Below, in pieces: positions 24,429-36,654 of a stretch of DNA of 64,000 bases; the stretch's first letter is position 1; each line of letters opens with the position of its first letter. A program made the position numbers and the translations under genes. The DNA comes from Nilaparvata lugens (taxonomy: Eukaryota; Arthropoda; Insecta; Hemiptera; Delphacidae): assembly GCF_014356525.2 (NCBI RefSeq), contig NC_052508.1, forward strand, positions 50,695,858 through 50,759,857, written 5' to 3'. The notes beneath the pieces were generated by a model, which was not told where the DNA came from, did no database searches, and was given only the letters and a program-made list of their open reading frames with translations.

Positions 24429-24570
24429 TCATATTTGAATGTTATATAAAGCGAGTTTATGATTATGTTGGTGCAGCCGCTCTTCGTTTTGTAGCCACGC
24501 CCACAAGTGCTGCACACAAATTTTTTGTCTTCTTCAACTGGTGTCAGTTGCAGGATGAGTCCAAAACCGC
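24429..24570 (-). pseudogene. lola: Relic half cassette with one-base frameshift
   Basis: Acceptor TAG at 24571-24573 and two-base lead (GC) are kept. The frame reads EEDKKFVCSTCGRGYKTKSG, then goes out of register. One base over it continues LHQHNHKLAL to a stop at 24429-24431, which would place His at the right spacing. There is no second finger. It looks like a cassette cut short and frameshifted, only about 180 bases from cassette 9. Confidence 0.7.
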
Positions 24571-25246
24571 CTAGAAAAGGGAACAATTTGTGAGATAAAC
24601 TCCTATTTGATTATTATAAATGAAGTAGCTTTTCACTAAGAATTGATGATAAATAATATAGATAGGGGAATTTCCATCCTCATTTTATAAGATTGAAGAA
24701 TTCTTGTACAATGAAAAGCATCTAGGAATGAGATATTTATCTTTGTTTTCACAGATTGATTTAAAAACAAAAACTGGACATATTTTTTCAAGTTCAAATC
24801 CGTGTTGGAAACTATTGTGATTATATTGATCAAAAATTTTACTTCCGATCTTGATCCGTATATGTTTCCATTTTGCATTTTTTTTAGTTCAAAAGCTTGT
24901 TTTTCTTCACTACCTCAAGGTATCGCTGATTTCAAACTGATCCCACAAAGAATGTTTTCTCTATTACCGTTAATGGATAATACTCAAATTTCTGTGATAA
25001 TCCGAAGTAGATTGGTTGAGAAGTGGACGTTCAACGAAAAAACAGTTGTCAAAGTATTGGAAGTTTAATTGTTTAGACAATACAACATATTAAGGTAAAT
25101 TCAACTCAATTGAGATAAGCCAAACAAAAGAAGACAGTAATCTCGTACATGGTATAACCAAAGAATTCTTCGGTTTTCATGGTAACAATATTATACTACA
25201 CTGTATTATGAACTGTGTTCCATTGAGCGATCTAAAAATAAATTAT

Positions 25247-25346
25247 GGTTACTACCAGAGAGAATAGAATAGACTAGGTTATATTATAACCTAGTTATAT
25301 ATTTATAAATAGAATAGGTTATATTCTATTCTCTCTGGTTACTACC
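25247..25346. mobile_element. 80-bp palindromic element with 10-bp direct repeats
   Basis: GGTTACTACC occurs at 25247-25256 and again at 25337-25346. Between them is an 80-bp palindrome with ends AGAGAGAATAGAATA and a TATATTATAA-rich middle. The direct repeats look like a target-site duplication of Mutator-like length. Confidence 0.75.
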
Positions 25347-25982
25347 CTACTATTATCTCTATCGATGATGGGAGCGATGTGCCTCTGGGGGTTTTCACCA
25401 TCTTCTTGCAGCTCACAGGTGGAGGAATCAGCTCTCATGGCATTAAAATGTTACATTTCACTTATGATTTTCTAAGGTATTGATACCTAACATTCACTTC
25501 AAACCGAGGAAAAACATGTACATGATGTTATCAAAATTCTCTCCGACGTATCTTTTCTACTATAGTGAAATTCATGTAAACTGTTAATCCTATGGAATAC
25601 TGTCAATTAGAAGTGAACTACAATTAATTTCTACATGCTGAAATTCTACTGACAACTTGGAATTAAATTTAATATCCTATTGCATTATCCAATCAAGATA
25701 ATAACAATAATTGGAAGACGTAATGATGAAATTATTGTGTGAACTTACATTCTTAATAATAATACGTAAATTTAGTTATCGTATCTGGTGAATTTTCTCA
25801 ACAATTTTGGATATCCTGAGTACAATAAACGATTGTTATTCAATTTCATTGAATAAACATAATATACAATATAGCATTTACATATTAGCATTAACATAAA
25901 GGCTACAACACATTTTTTTATGAAACATGTAAATACTCAGTAACAATATAGTGGAACAATACATTTTTAGATGATTGCAGTC

Positions 25983-26191
25983 TCAATAGTTTGAAGGCAT
26001 AATTACATCACAGCGGAATTTTTGAGAATGCCTTCTTGAAATGTGTTTTTGCAGACTTTGATTGTGTTTTGTCCGATAGGCACAGAATGGACAGATGAAC
26101 TTCGGATCTATTCCACACTCGAGTTTCTTATGGCGTCTCAGACTTTCAGGTCGAACGTAGCTTTTTTGGCATTTATCGCAAACGTGTTTGC
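25983..26191 (-). CDS. lola: lola alternative 3' exon, zinc-finger cassette 10
   Basis: Acceptor CAG at 26192-26194, lead GC, 68 residues, the shortest cassette. The first finger begins at residue 4 (CDKC) and ends at Cys 25; the second spans 33-54 (CPFC, H, H). The linker is GIDPKF. There is almost no spacer between the splice junction and the first finger, so the linker to the BTB half must come entirely from the common exon. Confidence 0.87.
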
Positions 26192-26601
26192 CTGAAACGT
26201 CAAGGCAAAAAGTTTGAAAAGGTTCAGAGTTTTTTATCACTATGACGCTTATAACGTTCTCATTGACATTTATTAACTAAAACAGAAACCTGGATTAAGA
26301 AAAGAAAGACATATACATATCTCAGAATAATTTCATTCATTTTTATAGGGTTAATGTTTAATAGAATAACTACAGTAGAAGATTTCACAAATTTTTGATT
26401 CTAATGCGTACAAGTCGGCCTACAAGTTTCCACTTTCATGAACTCTTTTGATGATAACTATACACGAGAGGATGGGAGCAATTTATTTCCAGAGGTTATC
26501 TTTCTGATTGGAGGCCACTTGAGACTGTTAGAAACTTATGAATACAGTAAAAATGACAATTTATTAAGGTTCGATAATATTGTGATAAAATTGAATCATG
26601 T

Positions 26602-26670
26602 AAGGCTGGCCAATAACGGTGGAGCATGCATGATACACAGTCGTCATACATTGTTCTGTCATCACAGCTG
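26602..26670. mobile_element. MITE family B, partial copy
   Basis: AAGGCTGGCCAATAACGGTG then GCATGCATGATACAC matches the ends of the copies at 41186 and 46752. Only one end is recognisable. Confidence 0.55.
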
Positions 26671-26910
26671 TGATGCTGTGATCATAGTGGACTATACTTC
26701 TTATACTAATACTACAACTCCTTAGCTGTTCATCAGTTCAGGTAAACAGCGAGTAAACAAACTTTTCAACAAGCAACAAAATGACCGCGTGTGCAGAACT
26801 CTTTCTACAGACCTGGAGTCAGTTTACATGATTAACTAATTTGAGGATAACTAGAGCAATAAGTTTCTGCTTGAATTTTTGCAAGTCTCTGCTGCCAATG
26901 TAAGAACACA

Positions 26911-27182
26911 CTATGAACTCATTTGCGGATAGCTATGCACGAGAGCAATATGCTTCCTGAGGTTTCCCTTCAGCTTGCTGCGCATAGGACACATTGGGCA
27001 CTGGAAGCGAGCCTGCTGGCCGCATTCGTAACGTGTGTGCTGCCACACGCTGCGTTGGTGTTTGTAGGTTTTTCCGCACTTTGTACAGCTGTGACGCTTA
27101 TCGCTGCAGTCGGCCGGCTGCACGCTGGGCCATCCGTCAACTATTCTTGTCATCATATTCAGATTGGTTGGATCCAGTACAC
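26911..27182 (-). CDS. lola: lola alternative 3' exon, zinc-finger cassette 11
   Basis: Acceptor CAG at 27183-27185, lead GT, 89 residues, stop TAG at 26911-26913. A 31-residue lead precedes the fingers at about 32-53 (CTKC, H, C) and 61-82 (CPMC, H, H), with linker GQQARF. A very long TTC/CTT tract (minus strand) begins about 80 bases upstream of this acceptor. Confidence 0.88.
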
Positions 27183-27262
27183 CTGCAAAGATTAGTGTTG
27201 ATATTAGATTACTGAAGGTTTTTATTACATGAGAGTTATTCATTAAAAGAACAAGAACGGGA

Positions 27263-27353
27263 GAAAAGAAGAAGAAGAAGAAGAAGAAGAAGAAGAAGAA
27301 GAAGAAGAAGAAGAAGAAGAAGAAGAAGAAGAAGAAGAAGAAGAAGAAGAAGA

Positions 27354-27386
<33 letters not shown>

Positions 27387-27387
27387 A
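27263..27387. repeat. (GAA)n microsatellite
   Basis: About 120 bases of GAA/AAG with few interruptions. On the transcribed minus strand of the array it is a polypyrimidine (UUC)n run just upstream of the cassette 11 acceptor. Confidence 0.97.
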
Positions 27388-27615
27388 ATGAGTATTCAGG
27401 GAAATATAGTACGGGTATAGAATTAAACAATATTTCAAGTTTTAACAATCCTTAAAGTTTTATCTGGTACGGGCCTTACTTCTGGAAAGAAGTGGACCTA
27501 TTGGTGTTTTTAAAAACTAAATAATTAAATTAATCATAGTACCCAGTTGATTTTTTGAATGAAAATAAATCCAATTTTAACCGCACTATGTCAGGTGCTA
27601 AATATTGTAAATAAG

Positions 27616-27733
27616 GCCCGGTTGCACTAATAAGGTTTAACATGATTAAATGCGTCATCCGCTTCTCTCATTGGTTCTCGTTGTATTCAACCGTCATTTA
27701 ATTGAATATAAGACGCGTATGTGCAACCGGAAT
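27616..27733. mobile_element. Short MITE
   Basis: GGCCCGGTTGCACTAATAAG at the left and TATGTGCAACCGG at the right form imperfect inverted ends around about 100 bases. No coding sequence. Confidence 0.45.
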
Positions 27734-28220
27734 CAAATAGTTGTTTGAAACGTGAAGCGTCATATTGTTTTACGATTTTTAAAAATTCTTAATAGAAACA
27801 TTTTTACGTACAAGCTTTCTGAGAGTTCACTGATTGTACTATATAGGATAAATGAATAAATCAAAGATAAATTTACTCCTGTCAATAAACTATCCCGGTT
27901 GATGAATTATCCCTACCTAAGTGGGATAACATGAGATTTCGAAATTCATTAACCTATTCATTTCTCAACTAAATCACAACAACCGAACAAAAAGAGAAGA
28001 ATTTTTATACAATTTTCTTCTTGTCATCTTTATTTTTATAAATATTTCAAGATTCAATAAAAAAATTTAGGGAATCAATACGAAAATCACTTTGCAATTA
28101 TTGGTAAAATTTTTCTCTTACTATAAAACTTCACAAGTATTGAACAAATTATCAAATCAATAATTGAACAAAAAATCGTGTTAGATCTACTAGCCACTAA
28201 TTATTTCAAGAGAAAACGTT

Positions 28221-28403
28221 AGGCTGCTTACATACAAATAGCAACATTGTGATAGCAATCCAAGGAAACCAGAGTTGCACTTTGATAGGATAAGATGTTG
28301 AATATCACATTTCATAGTGAGGTGATATGAACGAGACTATGGACTTGCTTCAGTTGCGTTATTATCACCTAAATGCTCTCTATATGCAGCTTATAAGCAG
28401 CCT
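28221..28403. mobile_element. MITE with AGGCTGCTTA ends
   Basis: Left AGGCTGCTTACATACAAATA and right inverted TATGCAGCTTATAAGCAGCC. A related right end occurs at 4255-4316. Confidence 0.6.
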
Positions 28404-28728
28404 AAAGTAATGTAGAGTACGCAAAATTTGAATTACATTCGAGTGGTATCCTGCGACTCACTGCCAACACTCAAGGTTTCTCTTTTGTTATCAGAGCAGA
28501 TGAAAATTTAATTTTCAGTACAGTTTTGTATAATGTATCAATTTATACAATTAATGTTTTAGTCATGATGTTTGTAACTAATTTTCTATTGCATATAAAT
28601 AATGAAGAGAAACAAAATAATCATTGTTCTCATCTTTTTAGAGAGGATATAAAACTTCGTTGAACCAACTTATCTGAAAAAATCAAACCATTTTCACGTC
28701 ATTTAATCACTTGTTTGAATTGTTTTAT

Positions 28729-28958
28729 TTACATCCTGCTTCTCAGCTTAAAATCGTTGGCACTGGCTATCTGTGGATGCATCATGAAAATGTGCGCGCG
28801 CAGGTTTGTCATGCGTTTGGACGTGTGCTGACAGTGCGGACATTGGTACTTGGGGACAGCATGACCGCACTCAAACCGCAAATGACGTATCATGTCGCCG
28901 CGTCTGCGGTAGGCCTTGCCGCACTGCGGGCACGTGTGGTTGCATCCCAACAGGTCAC
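28729..28958 (-). CDS. lola: lola alternative 3' exon, zinc-finger cassette 12
   Basis: Acceptor CAG at 28959-28961 after a run of T, lead GT, 75 residues. First finger at about 9-30 (CPQC, H, C). The inter-finger linker GHAVPKYQ is one residue longer than normal, then the second finger at 39-60 (CPHC, H, H). All zinc ligands are intact. It is followed on its right by a MITE family A copy and a 6-kb cassette-free gap. Confidence 0.87.
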
Positions 28959-29014
28959 CTGTAAAAAAAACCGCACTGTTGTGCTAGTCAAGTACTTCAC
29001 AATCAAACTTATCT

Positions 29015-29320
29015 TATACTCCGTACAAAATTACTTTTGACTTGGGAGGGACATGCGAAGCCGAGAAGGCATACAGCGGCAGGGATACAACGGCGGCGAT
29101 GTTTCCGTTATAAACCGGCCAGCATTCTTTAATTTCAAGCGCTCATGTTAAACTTAGAGTTAAACTTACTTCCCTATCTGAAAGCCTTCAGTCGACTGAC
29201 CCTAATCGACAAATTGGCAACTCCGCTTCTACCTATGACTCTATCCATCACAGTCATTGGCTGATCTCCCTCCATTTCTCTGCGCCGCATATTACTCAAA
29301 GTTATTTTGTATGGAGTATA
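29015..29320. mobile_element. MITE family A, copy 2
   Basis: Ends TATACTCCGTACAAAATTAC and inverted GTTATTTTGTATGGAGTATA. The interior matches the copy at 16820-17118. It lies about 55 bases upstream of the cassette 12 acceptor. Confidence 0.8.
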
Positions 29321-32300
29321 ATTTTATTTGTCTTCCAGAGTAGAAAGTGTACTCCAGAGTAATGTCATACTGTCGAACATGAAAACATCCTCTCTGACAT
29401 GTTGTATACTGTAGTAGTCTGTAGCTCACATATTACAAACTGAAATTTTGTGGGATATAGAAATATTGAATTCGACTTTGTCTTTCTGTACAATAGTGTT
29501 TATCATACCCAATGCATATAGCATTGTAACATCAAACATTATCTGCGAATGCATTTGTAACATCAATAAAGTTATCAAACGTATATCTAATGTATCCAAC
29601 ATGATGAATAAATTTCAACTGTATTCTTGTGTAGTAGTGAAGGTGATATTGTGGTAAATATTGACTTGCTAAACGTGGATGAATGACTTTAAACTGTTAA
29701 ATAATGTACATATTTCAACATTTGTTTTTCTCTGTAGTGCCTTAGGTGATATCGTAATAGATATTGATTTGAGACGTGGTTGAACGACTTGAATTTGTTA
29801 CAAAAATATTGGGAAAATGGTTTTGGTTGGTACACCATTGACCAATATTGTCAAACGAGCAGCGCCTAAATTGGTAGATAGGCTAGTACAATTTTTTAAA
29901 AATATATATATATATATTTCTGGTTTTCAAAGACAAAATGAAACTCAATCAAGTTTGCTATGGTATGCTTCACATATCGTCAAGTATCAGCATTTTATTT
30001 CAATAATAGATACGGGAATTCAGTATACTGGGATGATTCAATAGGTTGTGATGAATTTTTTTTTAGTAAATCTCATGAAAGGAGAGAATTAACTAGAAAA
30101 ATTATAATTACCCTTATAAAACTTATAAAATAAAAGGTTTGCCAACGAACAGTTAGAACCTGAGCGATAAGGCTTCCTTATCAACAGCTGAGTATAAGAT
30201 AAGAGTACCGTTTTGTAATACGCATTTTTTCAAAGAATTATTTAATAAAATTATAATTATTTTGCAAATTAAGTATAAATCATTTATGAATTGCTCATTG
30301 AACTTTTTGGAGGTTACACTTTTGTTTACAATTGATCAGATGTTTTTGTAGCAGCTCAGACACAGCTGACTGACTCAATATATTATAAATGTCATGCCAG
30401 GTTTTCATGCAAGCTATAATATTATTTCTAAAATTAAGAACTATTGAAAAAGGATAAAGAATTTCAAATAGAAAAATAAAATGTATGTATTATTGTTGAA
30501 ATTATTTATTACTCACGAAATTACATCATAATGTCGAATGTTGTTATAACGAACTAGGTCATAGCATGAATATTGTATCACTGATAAGAGCAGCAAAAAT
30601 TAATTATAAAAGTTTCGAATATAATAAGAATTGTATAGACATATTAAATTATAAATTATTGATTCAACTGAGTTGGTGAATGAATCTCTTTGGCAAGTCT
30701 AAGCCAATCATATGTCATAGAAATGGCAACAAAAGGGATGATCGTTTGAAAACATTATATATTAATCTGTTATCAGCCAGCAAACTTGCCTTATCATATA
30801 TGCTAGTGCATGTACACTGTATAGGGGAACTGTATCTAGAGAATTAAGCAATTTAAAAAATTATACAAATTAAGTTATTATTGTAATCAAAGGAATTATA
30901 TTTTACTATTTGCCACTGACGTCATGCCTATGTAATAATCATTCTACCAATGGCAAATTTTCATGCAAATTAATTACACAGAGATTCTCAGAAAAAGGTT
31001 CTAGCCAAAAGCTTAGAAGAAGGCAAGACACTTCCCTTTTAAAATCCTCACCGTTAAGACCTTGTTAAAAAGTTACCAAAGACCTATTAGTGAAATTTCG
31101 TTCGATTTTTGTATTTTTTATCTGTGAGCCAATATCTTAGGCTAATTTATCTATTATTTTGTAAATTTATTCATCAATTGATTATTCTAGAAATTCTAAT
31201 TTAATTATTCCCTAATTTAATTGGTGAAGGAAATATTTAATTAAAATTCCACACGTGCTAAGACCGAAGCCTGGAACAGCCACCGATCATACCAAATTTG
31301 ATCTAAAGGAACCACAACCGCCAAGAGGATTCACGTAAGTTTTATATTTTGGGGCCCCAATCTTCGCTTCGAAAGAAAATACAGTGCAGAAACATATAAA
31401 TTTTTTCTTCGTTAAAGTAATGGCCACGCCGACAAGCGCTTATAACCATTAAGATTCTAGATTTTATCTGATATAGAATTTATAAGAACTTGTAGTTGAT
31501 TAACTATCCTCCGCTGCCAGAACCACGACCTTGAGTAATTTTAAAAATCTTTTATAATTTGTTTTCATTATTAAAAAAAAAACTGTTAAATTTGTCAATT
31601 ATAAAGTCTGTTGGATCATGCATGGTATCATGCGAGCACAAGCAAATTTCTAATTATTTTGTCAATTTTAAACTATTCTCAATCTGTAATCCAAGCTTTA
31701 AATCTGCACTGTCAAATTATATATTTTATTATATTATATTTCCACTTTATCAATTCGTCTTCTGAGTTCGATTATTTCTTAAGCCTGTCAAGTATTGTGT
31801 CTGACACATTCTATATTATCAAGAACCGATCAAGTATGATCATTGAAATAATTGATTCAACCTGGATATTGGAACAGATCTAAGTGGATGTAGTGTGTGG
31901 GGTCAGATCGAGATTACCTATTCTCTGTCCTTACCTGCTCATATATCAGCTTTTATCTGTTACCAACTTCGGCTTGGGAGCGAATTTTTCGACTGTATGG
32001 CAGATGCAGCTGGAGATAATATAATTTCCTACAATAGAGCATAAAGCCCGACAAGACTCTGTTCTCGAAGTATATTCCGAACGATCTCTGGTCCTTAGTA
32101 CCCTATCTTAATTCTTCGGAACTTATTAGAGACGCAGTCCTGTAGATGATCTACATCAGGATTTTTGCTCGACCTGTATGATTTTATATGCTGTTTCATC
32201 ACAGGTAATAGTTTTAAGATATCTGTATTCAGTGTTTAGCGATGGCTACACTACCTCTGAAAGTTTTTATCATTATACAATCAGTCATAAGAAGAATCAA

Positions 32301-32869
32301 GGGTGAACGAGTGTTTATGCCTCCCGCAATTCAGACGATTGTATCGAATCTTGTAGTGACTCAATCAGTCTGGTGTTCACTTAGCGTCCACGCACGCATT
32401 TTCAAATTTCTGACCTCAATACTGGTGACTCAGTACAAGATTCGTTATACATGTGTCGACCTAACCTTGGAGGCGATAGTAATTACCCAAGAAGAGCTTC
32501 ACACAATTTGGCTCGTAACGTGGGGCTATTTGTACTCCACAAGGTGGAACTTGAAATTTTCAATAAAATCTGAATTCATGAGATATTAGAAGAAAATTAT
32601 AGAATTTATTTAACAAAGTTCAAGCTTTTTCTTGTAAACTTCTTTGTCTCTGAGGAAATGTTATGTACTGGAAAACTAGTATTGATTTATTGAACTACAA
32701 TAAGAACAATGCAAAAACTAATGGTAAACGCTATATAGATCAACAAAACATGATGTAGGCTAATATTATAAATTACCGTATTAGTCCAGTCACTATATAC
32801 ATTGGTGCATGCAATTTATATTGTAGTTCTTATTTTTTAATATATTATTTGGGTACATAAGAGAAGCCT
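29321..32869. other. Cassette-free gap
   Basis: Longest stretch inside the array without a zinc-finger exon. It is AT-rich. A plus-strand open stretch at 31258-31336 (PKPGTATDHT is part of it) ends in AC then GTAAGT and could be an exon, but I do not recognise it. Nothing else is supportable. Confidence 0.3.
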
Positions 32870-33675
32870 AAAACCAATTTCTTCATGCAAATTTCCTTGA
32901 GCTAGATACAGGGTGGCCCAAAAACCTCGTATTTTCCCACTTAATAAATTTCCCACTTTTCCACCTAATTTGAATTATAATGCATGATTTTGGACCGCCT
33001 TGACGAGCCGAGAAGAATGAAGTGTAACACGATGAAATCTGAGCATTGTGTCAGAAGTTATGTGTTTGAAATTTTGATCCTTGAGGTGTCCTTAAGCGCG
33101 CCTCCCCACTAGGAAATACTGAAATGAAGTGCATCTAACGGGTGATTCTCATAGAACATAATCTTATGAACTTATGTCATTGTGCGAAATATCAATGTGA
33201 AGACTATGTAGTTGGTGATGATGGTTGAAGCTGAAAATTAGATGTTTTTCACAATACAAGGAGCATTGTTGTCAGGTGTACCTGGAAATCTGTATGAGAT
33301 AGAGCGCTCTACCTGATCTCAGATTGTAGAGCACAAAAATACATCCATAGGGATTTTGAATTATACATCTAAATGGTAACAATCCGAAGATATTATTGAT
33401 CAGAAACTAAAATTCATCAAAATTGATTTTTTCTTCAAATTTCACTCATTTTTGAAAAATCATAACTCAGTACTCATTGGAGATAGAAAGATCCGAATGA
33501 TCTCATTTTATTCAAAATTTCATATTCTAGAAAAAAGGCGAGAGCAAAATTTTCTGTCCGATTACGAGATTTGGCAGAAATAGCTGAAAACTGGAAAATG
33601 AGCCAAAAATACGAGGTTTTTGGGCCACTCTGTATCTAGCACAAGGAAATTTTGCATGAAGAAATTGGTTCTGTT
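32870..33675. mobile_element. Inverted-repeat element, family C copy 1
   Basis: Left ACAGGGTGGCCCAAAAACCT and right AGGTTTTTGGGCCACTCTGT are inverted. The symmetry extends outward on both sides (TTCTTCATGCAAATTTCCTT and reverse). The interior (GAGATAGAGCGCTCTACCTG) matches a second copy at about 61890-62100. Non-coding. Confidence 0.7.
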
Positions 33676-34432
33676 CTATAAGCTCATGATCAGCATGGAT
33701 TTTTCGCATTGATATTCAAAAAGTTATAAGAGCAAAAAATTGAGGGAAAATGTGTTTTTTCAAAAATCTCACATATTTTAGAGTAGATATCTCGAAAAGT
33801 GAGAGAGACAGAAAAAGTTGTTGGATCAATATTATAGGAAATTATGAAAGCTTTAATTTCTTATAGAATAGTCATGTCTGTAAAATGCATAGTTTTCGAG
33901 TTATATATATGCGAGAAACCAAAAATGGTACCTTTGAATCACCCCCACCCCCTTAGCAAAAGGGGTAGGGGTGGGGACTTTTGATATGTTTACCTCCTCA
34001 CTACCCTTAACAGAACTGCGGGGTCAAAAATTGTCTTCCAAACTTTTCTTTCTATAACACTTCGTTAACTGGGCTACATTCTAAGTGTTATTTGTAAAAT
34101 AAAGAATATCTATCAAGTCTTACAAGAATTATTCATAAGCCAAAACAGTAGAATTAAATTTCATTCAAACATTTTGTAAAAAAAAATATTTATGACCTTT
34201 TAAAGATATTGTAACTTCTTCTTTCTTCTTTAGCTTCAATCATTCGATTGGTAGGCAGCTTTCCATCTTTTCTAGAGAGATGGTATAACTAATGAATCAT
34301 AATAAAAATAATGCATAAGATGAATAACTAATGGAATTGAGGAGCTCTCAAACAGAATTGGAAAAAATAAAATTATACTTGTATAGCTTATACGAAGTAG
34401 CCTTGTTCGAAATAAAACAGATACTGCAGTCG

Positions 34433-34623
34433 AAAGCTGGGTTTACACCAAAGTTATCAACAAAATGTTAATAACTTAAGCCTTATAGATTCTATTAGAT
34501 TGAACATAACTTATCATACATATGAGGAACATATGTGTTTGTCAAGTTCCGTTCAATCTAATAGAATCTATAAGAATTAAGTTAATAACATTTTGTTAAT
34601 AACTTTGATGTGAACCCAGCTTT
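34433..34623. mobile_element. Palindromic MITE
   Basis: AAAGCTGGGTTTACACCAAA and inverted TTTGATGTGAACCCAGCTTT enclose a near-complete palindrome including AACAAAATGTTAATAACTTA on both arms. Confidence 0.85.
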
Positions 34624-35046
34624 ATAATAATTATAAGTATTTATAAATAATTATATATTAATTAATAATTATAAATAATTTTCACGAAAGCAATCTGATA
34701 CAACTGGAAATTTTCAAAATCGTCGAGAATGAGCCCGAATTGTATTCCCAAGCTCAATTGATCAATAATAATAATAATAAAACAACAATATGTCATGGTT
34801 TATCCAATTGTTCAGAAATATCACATACGAACAGAAACTCTTACACAGTTAATGACTCTGTCGGAACTGTAAACACTTTGAAAAAGTCCAGTTTGATAGG
34901 TCTTATTGCGTCGCGATTGGTCGTTCGGAAGCACGAGTACGCGTCTGGCGAGTTGCCTCTCAGTGGCTCTGTGTAATAAGGGTCGTCTGAGGAGGAGTAT
35001 TGACGACTAACGCTTCTGGAGAGACACTAATTGACTGGCCACTCGG

Positions 35047-35267
35047 TCAGGAGGAGGAGTATTGACGATTGTGAGTGAGCATCATATGGGTACGCATATG
35101 CACCGACTGGAAGAACTGCTGCCCGCAAACAGTGCATGAGAAGCGAGGAGCCTGGCCACAGTAATTTCGCCGATGCAAGCCCAAGCCCTGCTTCGAGTTG
35201 TACTGTTTGCCGCAAACTTGACACGAGTAGATCTGCTTTGTTTTCTGCAGGTTTCTGCTGCTTAGAT
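35047..35267 (-). CDS. lola: lola alternative 3' exon, zinc-finger cassette 13
   Basis: Acceptor CAG at 35268-35270, lead AT, 72 residues. First finger at about 15-36 (CQVC, H, C) and second at 44-65 (CTVC, H, H). Finger 1 ends HRRNYC, so the glutamate before the last cysteine is replaced. The linker is GQAPRF. Tail NRQYSSS. The surrounding DNA is more GC-rich than the intron. Confidence 0.87.
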
Positions 35268-36157
35268 CTGTAAGTGAGTGAAGATTCATGACTGGAGAGC
35301 AAATGAACGAAAAGTGGTATGTAAATCGTAAAATATATGTGGAATTCGGAAGCGTTGAATAAACATTTATGATCCATTGTTTAGAGAAAATAAAATATAG
35401 TTCAAAATAGAAAATAGAATGTTTTTATATTTTTTCGCTACAGAAGACAAAAATAATGTGTAAATAATTTAGAAGATCGGATTAAACCAAATTTATTTAT
35501 TATGAACAAAAAAAGTTAAAAAAAAATCTTGAACGAAAAAACAATACAATTATAATATTGTTCAGAGACAAAACTGCGCAAGAAACAATTGAACAAAACT
35601 GGACCAATTTATAGCTTGAACAATATAAAGAAGCACAAAATAAGGATTTATTATAAATAGTGGAAAAATATTTTACATTTACAGGAGTTACCATAGTTTA
35701 TAGTTACCAAAGTCGATCAAGTATTTTTAAATATTTTCTTATTGAGATTATGGTCAACAATTGAACAGAGAAGGATAACTAGCCTCTGGATCTTTGGATT
35801 GAATAGTAAACAATAAAAAATGAATAAATTGAACTTTGATACTTGGAAATATATGAAGACAATGAATAACATTCAAACTATAATCATTCATACTCAAATG
35901 CATAAGAAAATAAAATAAAAAATGTAAATTTCACGTATCTGAATAACAATAATAATAATAAATAATAGCAAATTACATGTTTCTGGACTCGAAATTATTT
36001 CAGTAACATCTCACGATGTAAGATATCTTCCAGTTTTTGAGAGCAGAATGAGTTTGGAGGAATGTATGTATTAGTTCTATTCAAATTTCTAAATAGGCCT
36101 TTAGCAAATGAGAAACACCATGGAACTTGGTAACTGAAACCTCGTTCTAATAACAGT

Positions 36158-36450
36158 TCACGACATCGGTATATTCCAGTTATTCTTCATGTGCTTGAGA
36201 GCGAAGTGCGTTCTAAGAGATGACCGTCGATGGCACTTGTGCCCGCAAACGGTGCACTCGAATTGTGGTTCAACTCCACACTCGAGTCGCAGATGTTGAG
36301 ACAGTCCCGTCCTGGAGCTGTAACTCCTAGCGTTGCATTTCAGACACGGATAGGATTTCTTCAGGTTATTGCCGGGTGATTGATGTTGTGACAGGTTGTC
36401 GTTTTCGAAAATTGACTCTGCTGACGTAATTTCGAAATAGTTGCCTCTGC
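36158..36450 (-). CDS. lola: lola alternative 3' exon, zinc-finger cassette 14
   Basis: Acceptor CAG at 36451-36453, lead GC, 96 residues, TGA at 36158-36160. A 34-residue Ser/Asn/Glu-rich lead precedes CLKC (35-38). Finger 1 has 13 rather than 12 residues before its histidine, as in cassette 7, and the usual CGK reads CNARS. The second finger at about 65-86 (CTVC, H, H) is normal. There is no internal ATG before the fingers, so it needs splicing to be translated. Confidence 0.87.
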
Positions 36451-36654
36451 CTGCAATCAGAGTATTAGGGTTAGTATAGTATCAGAGTATTAGAATGTAT
36501 TAGGGTTATCAGAATAAAATTTAGTTATTACTCGTGATTTACTTCCTTTATGTTATTCAATGAATTTTTTAGAGTAGATTTTGGAAGTGTCACTAGAAAA
36601 TTGTTAAGACAATGGGCGGAGCATTCATAGAATAGCTAAGATGCATGAATCTCT

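Noticed and set aside
27236..27448. Open frames encoding long Ser, Leu or Phe runs
   Set aside because: Produced by the GAA microsatellite; no start context or domain.
32242..32589. Plus-strand 115-codon frame, or an antisense zinc-finger relic
   Set aside because: No recognisable domain. The antisense NCGRHKHSFTL is only faintly finger-like, with no second cysteine pair or histidine.
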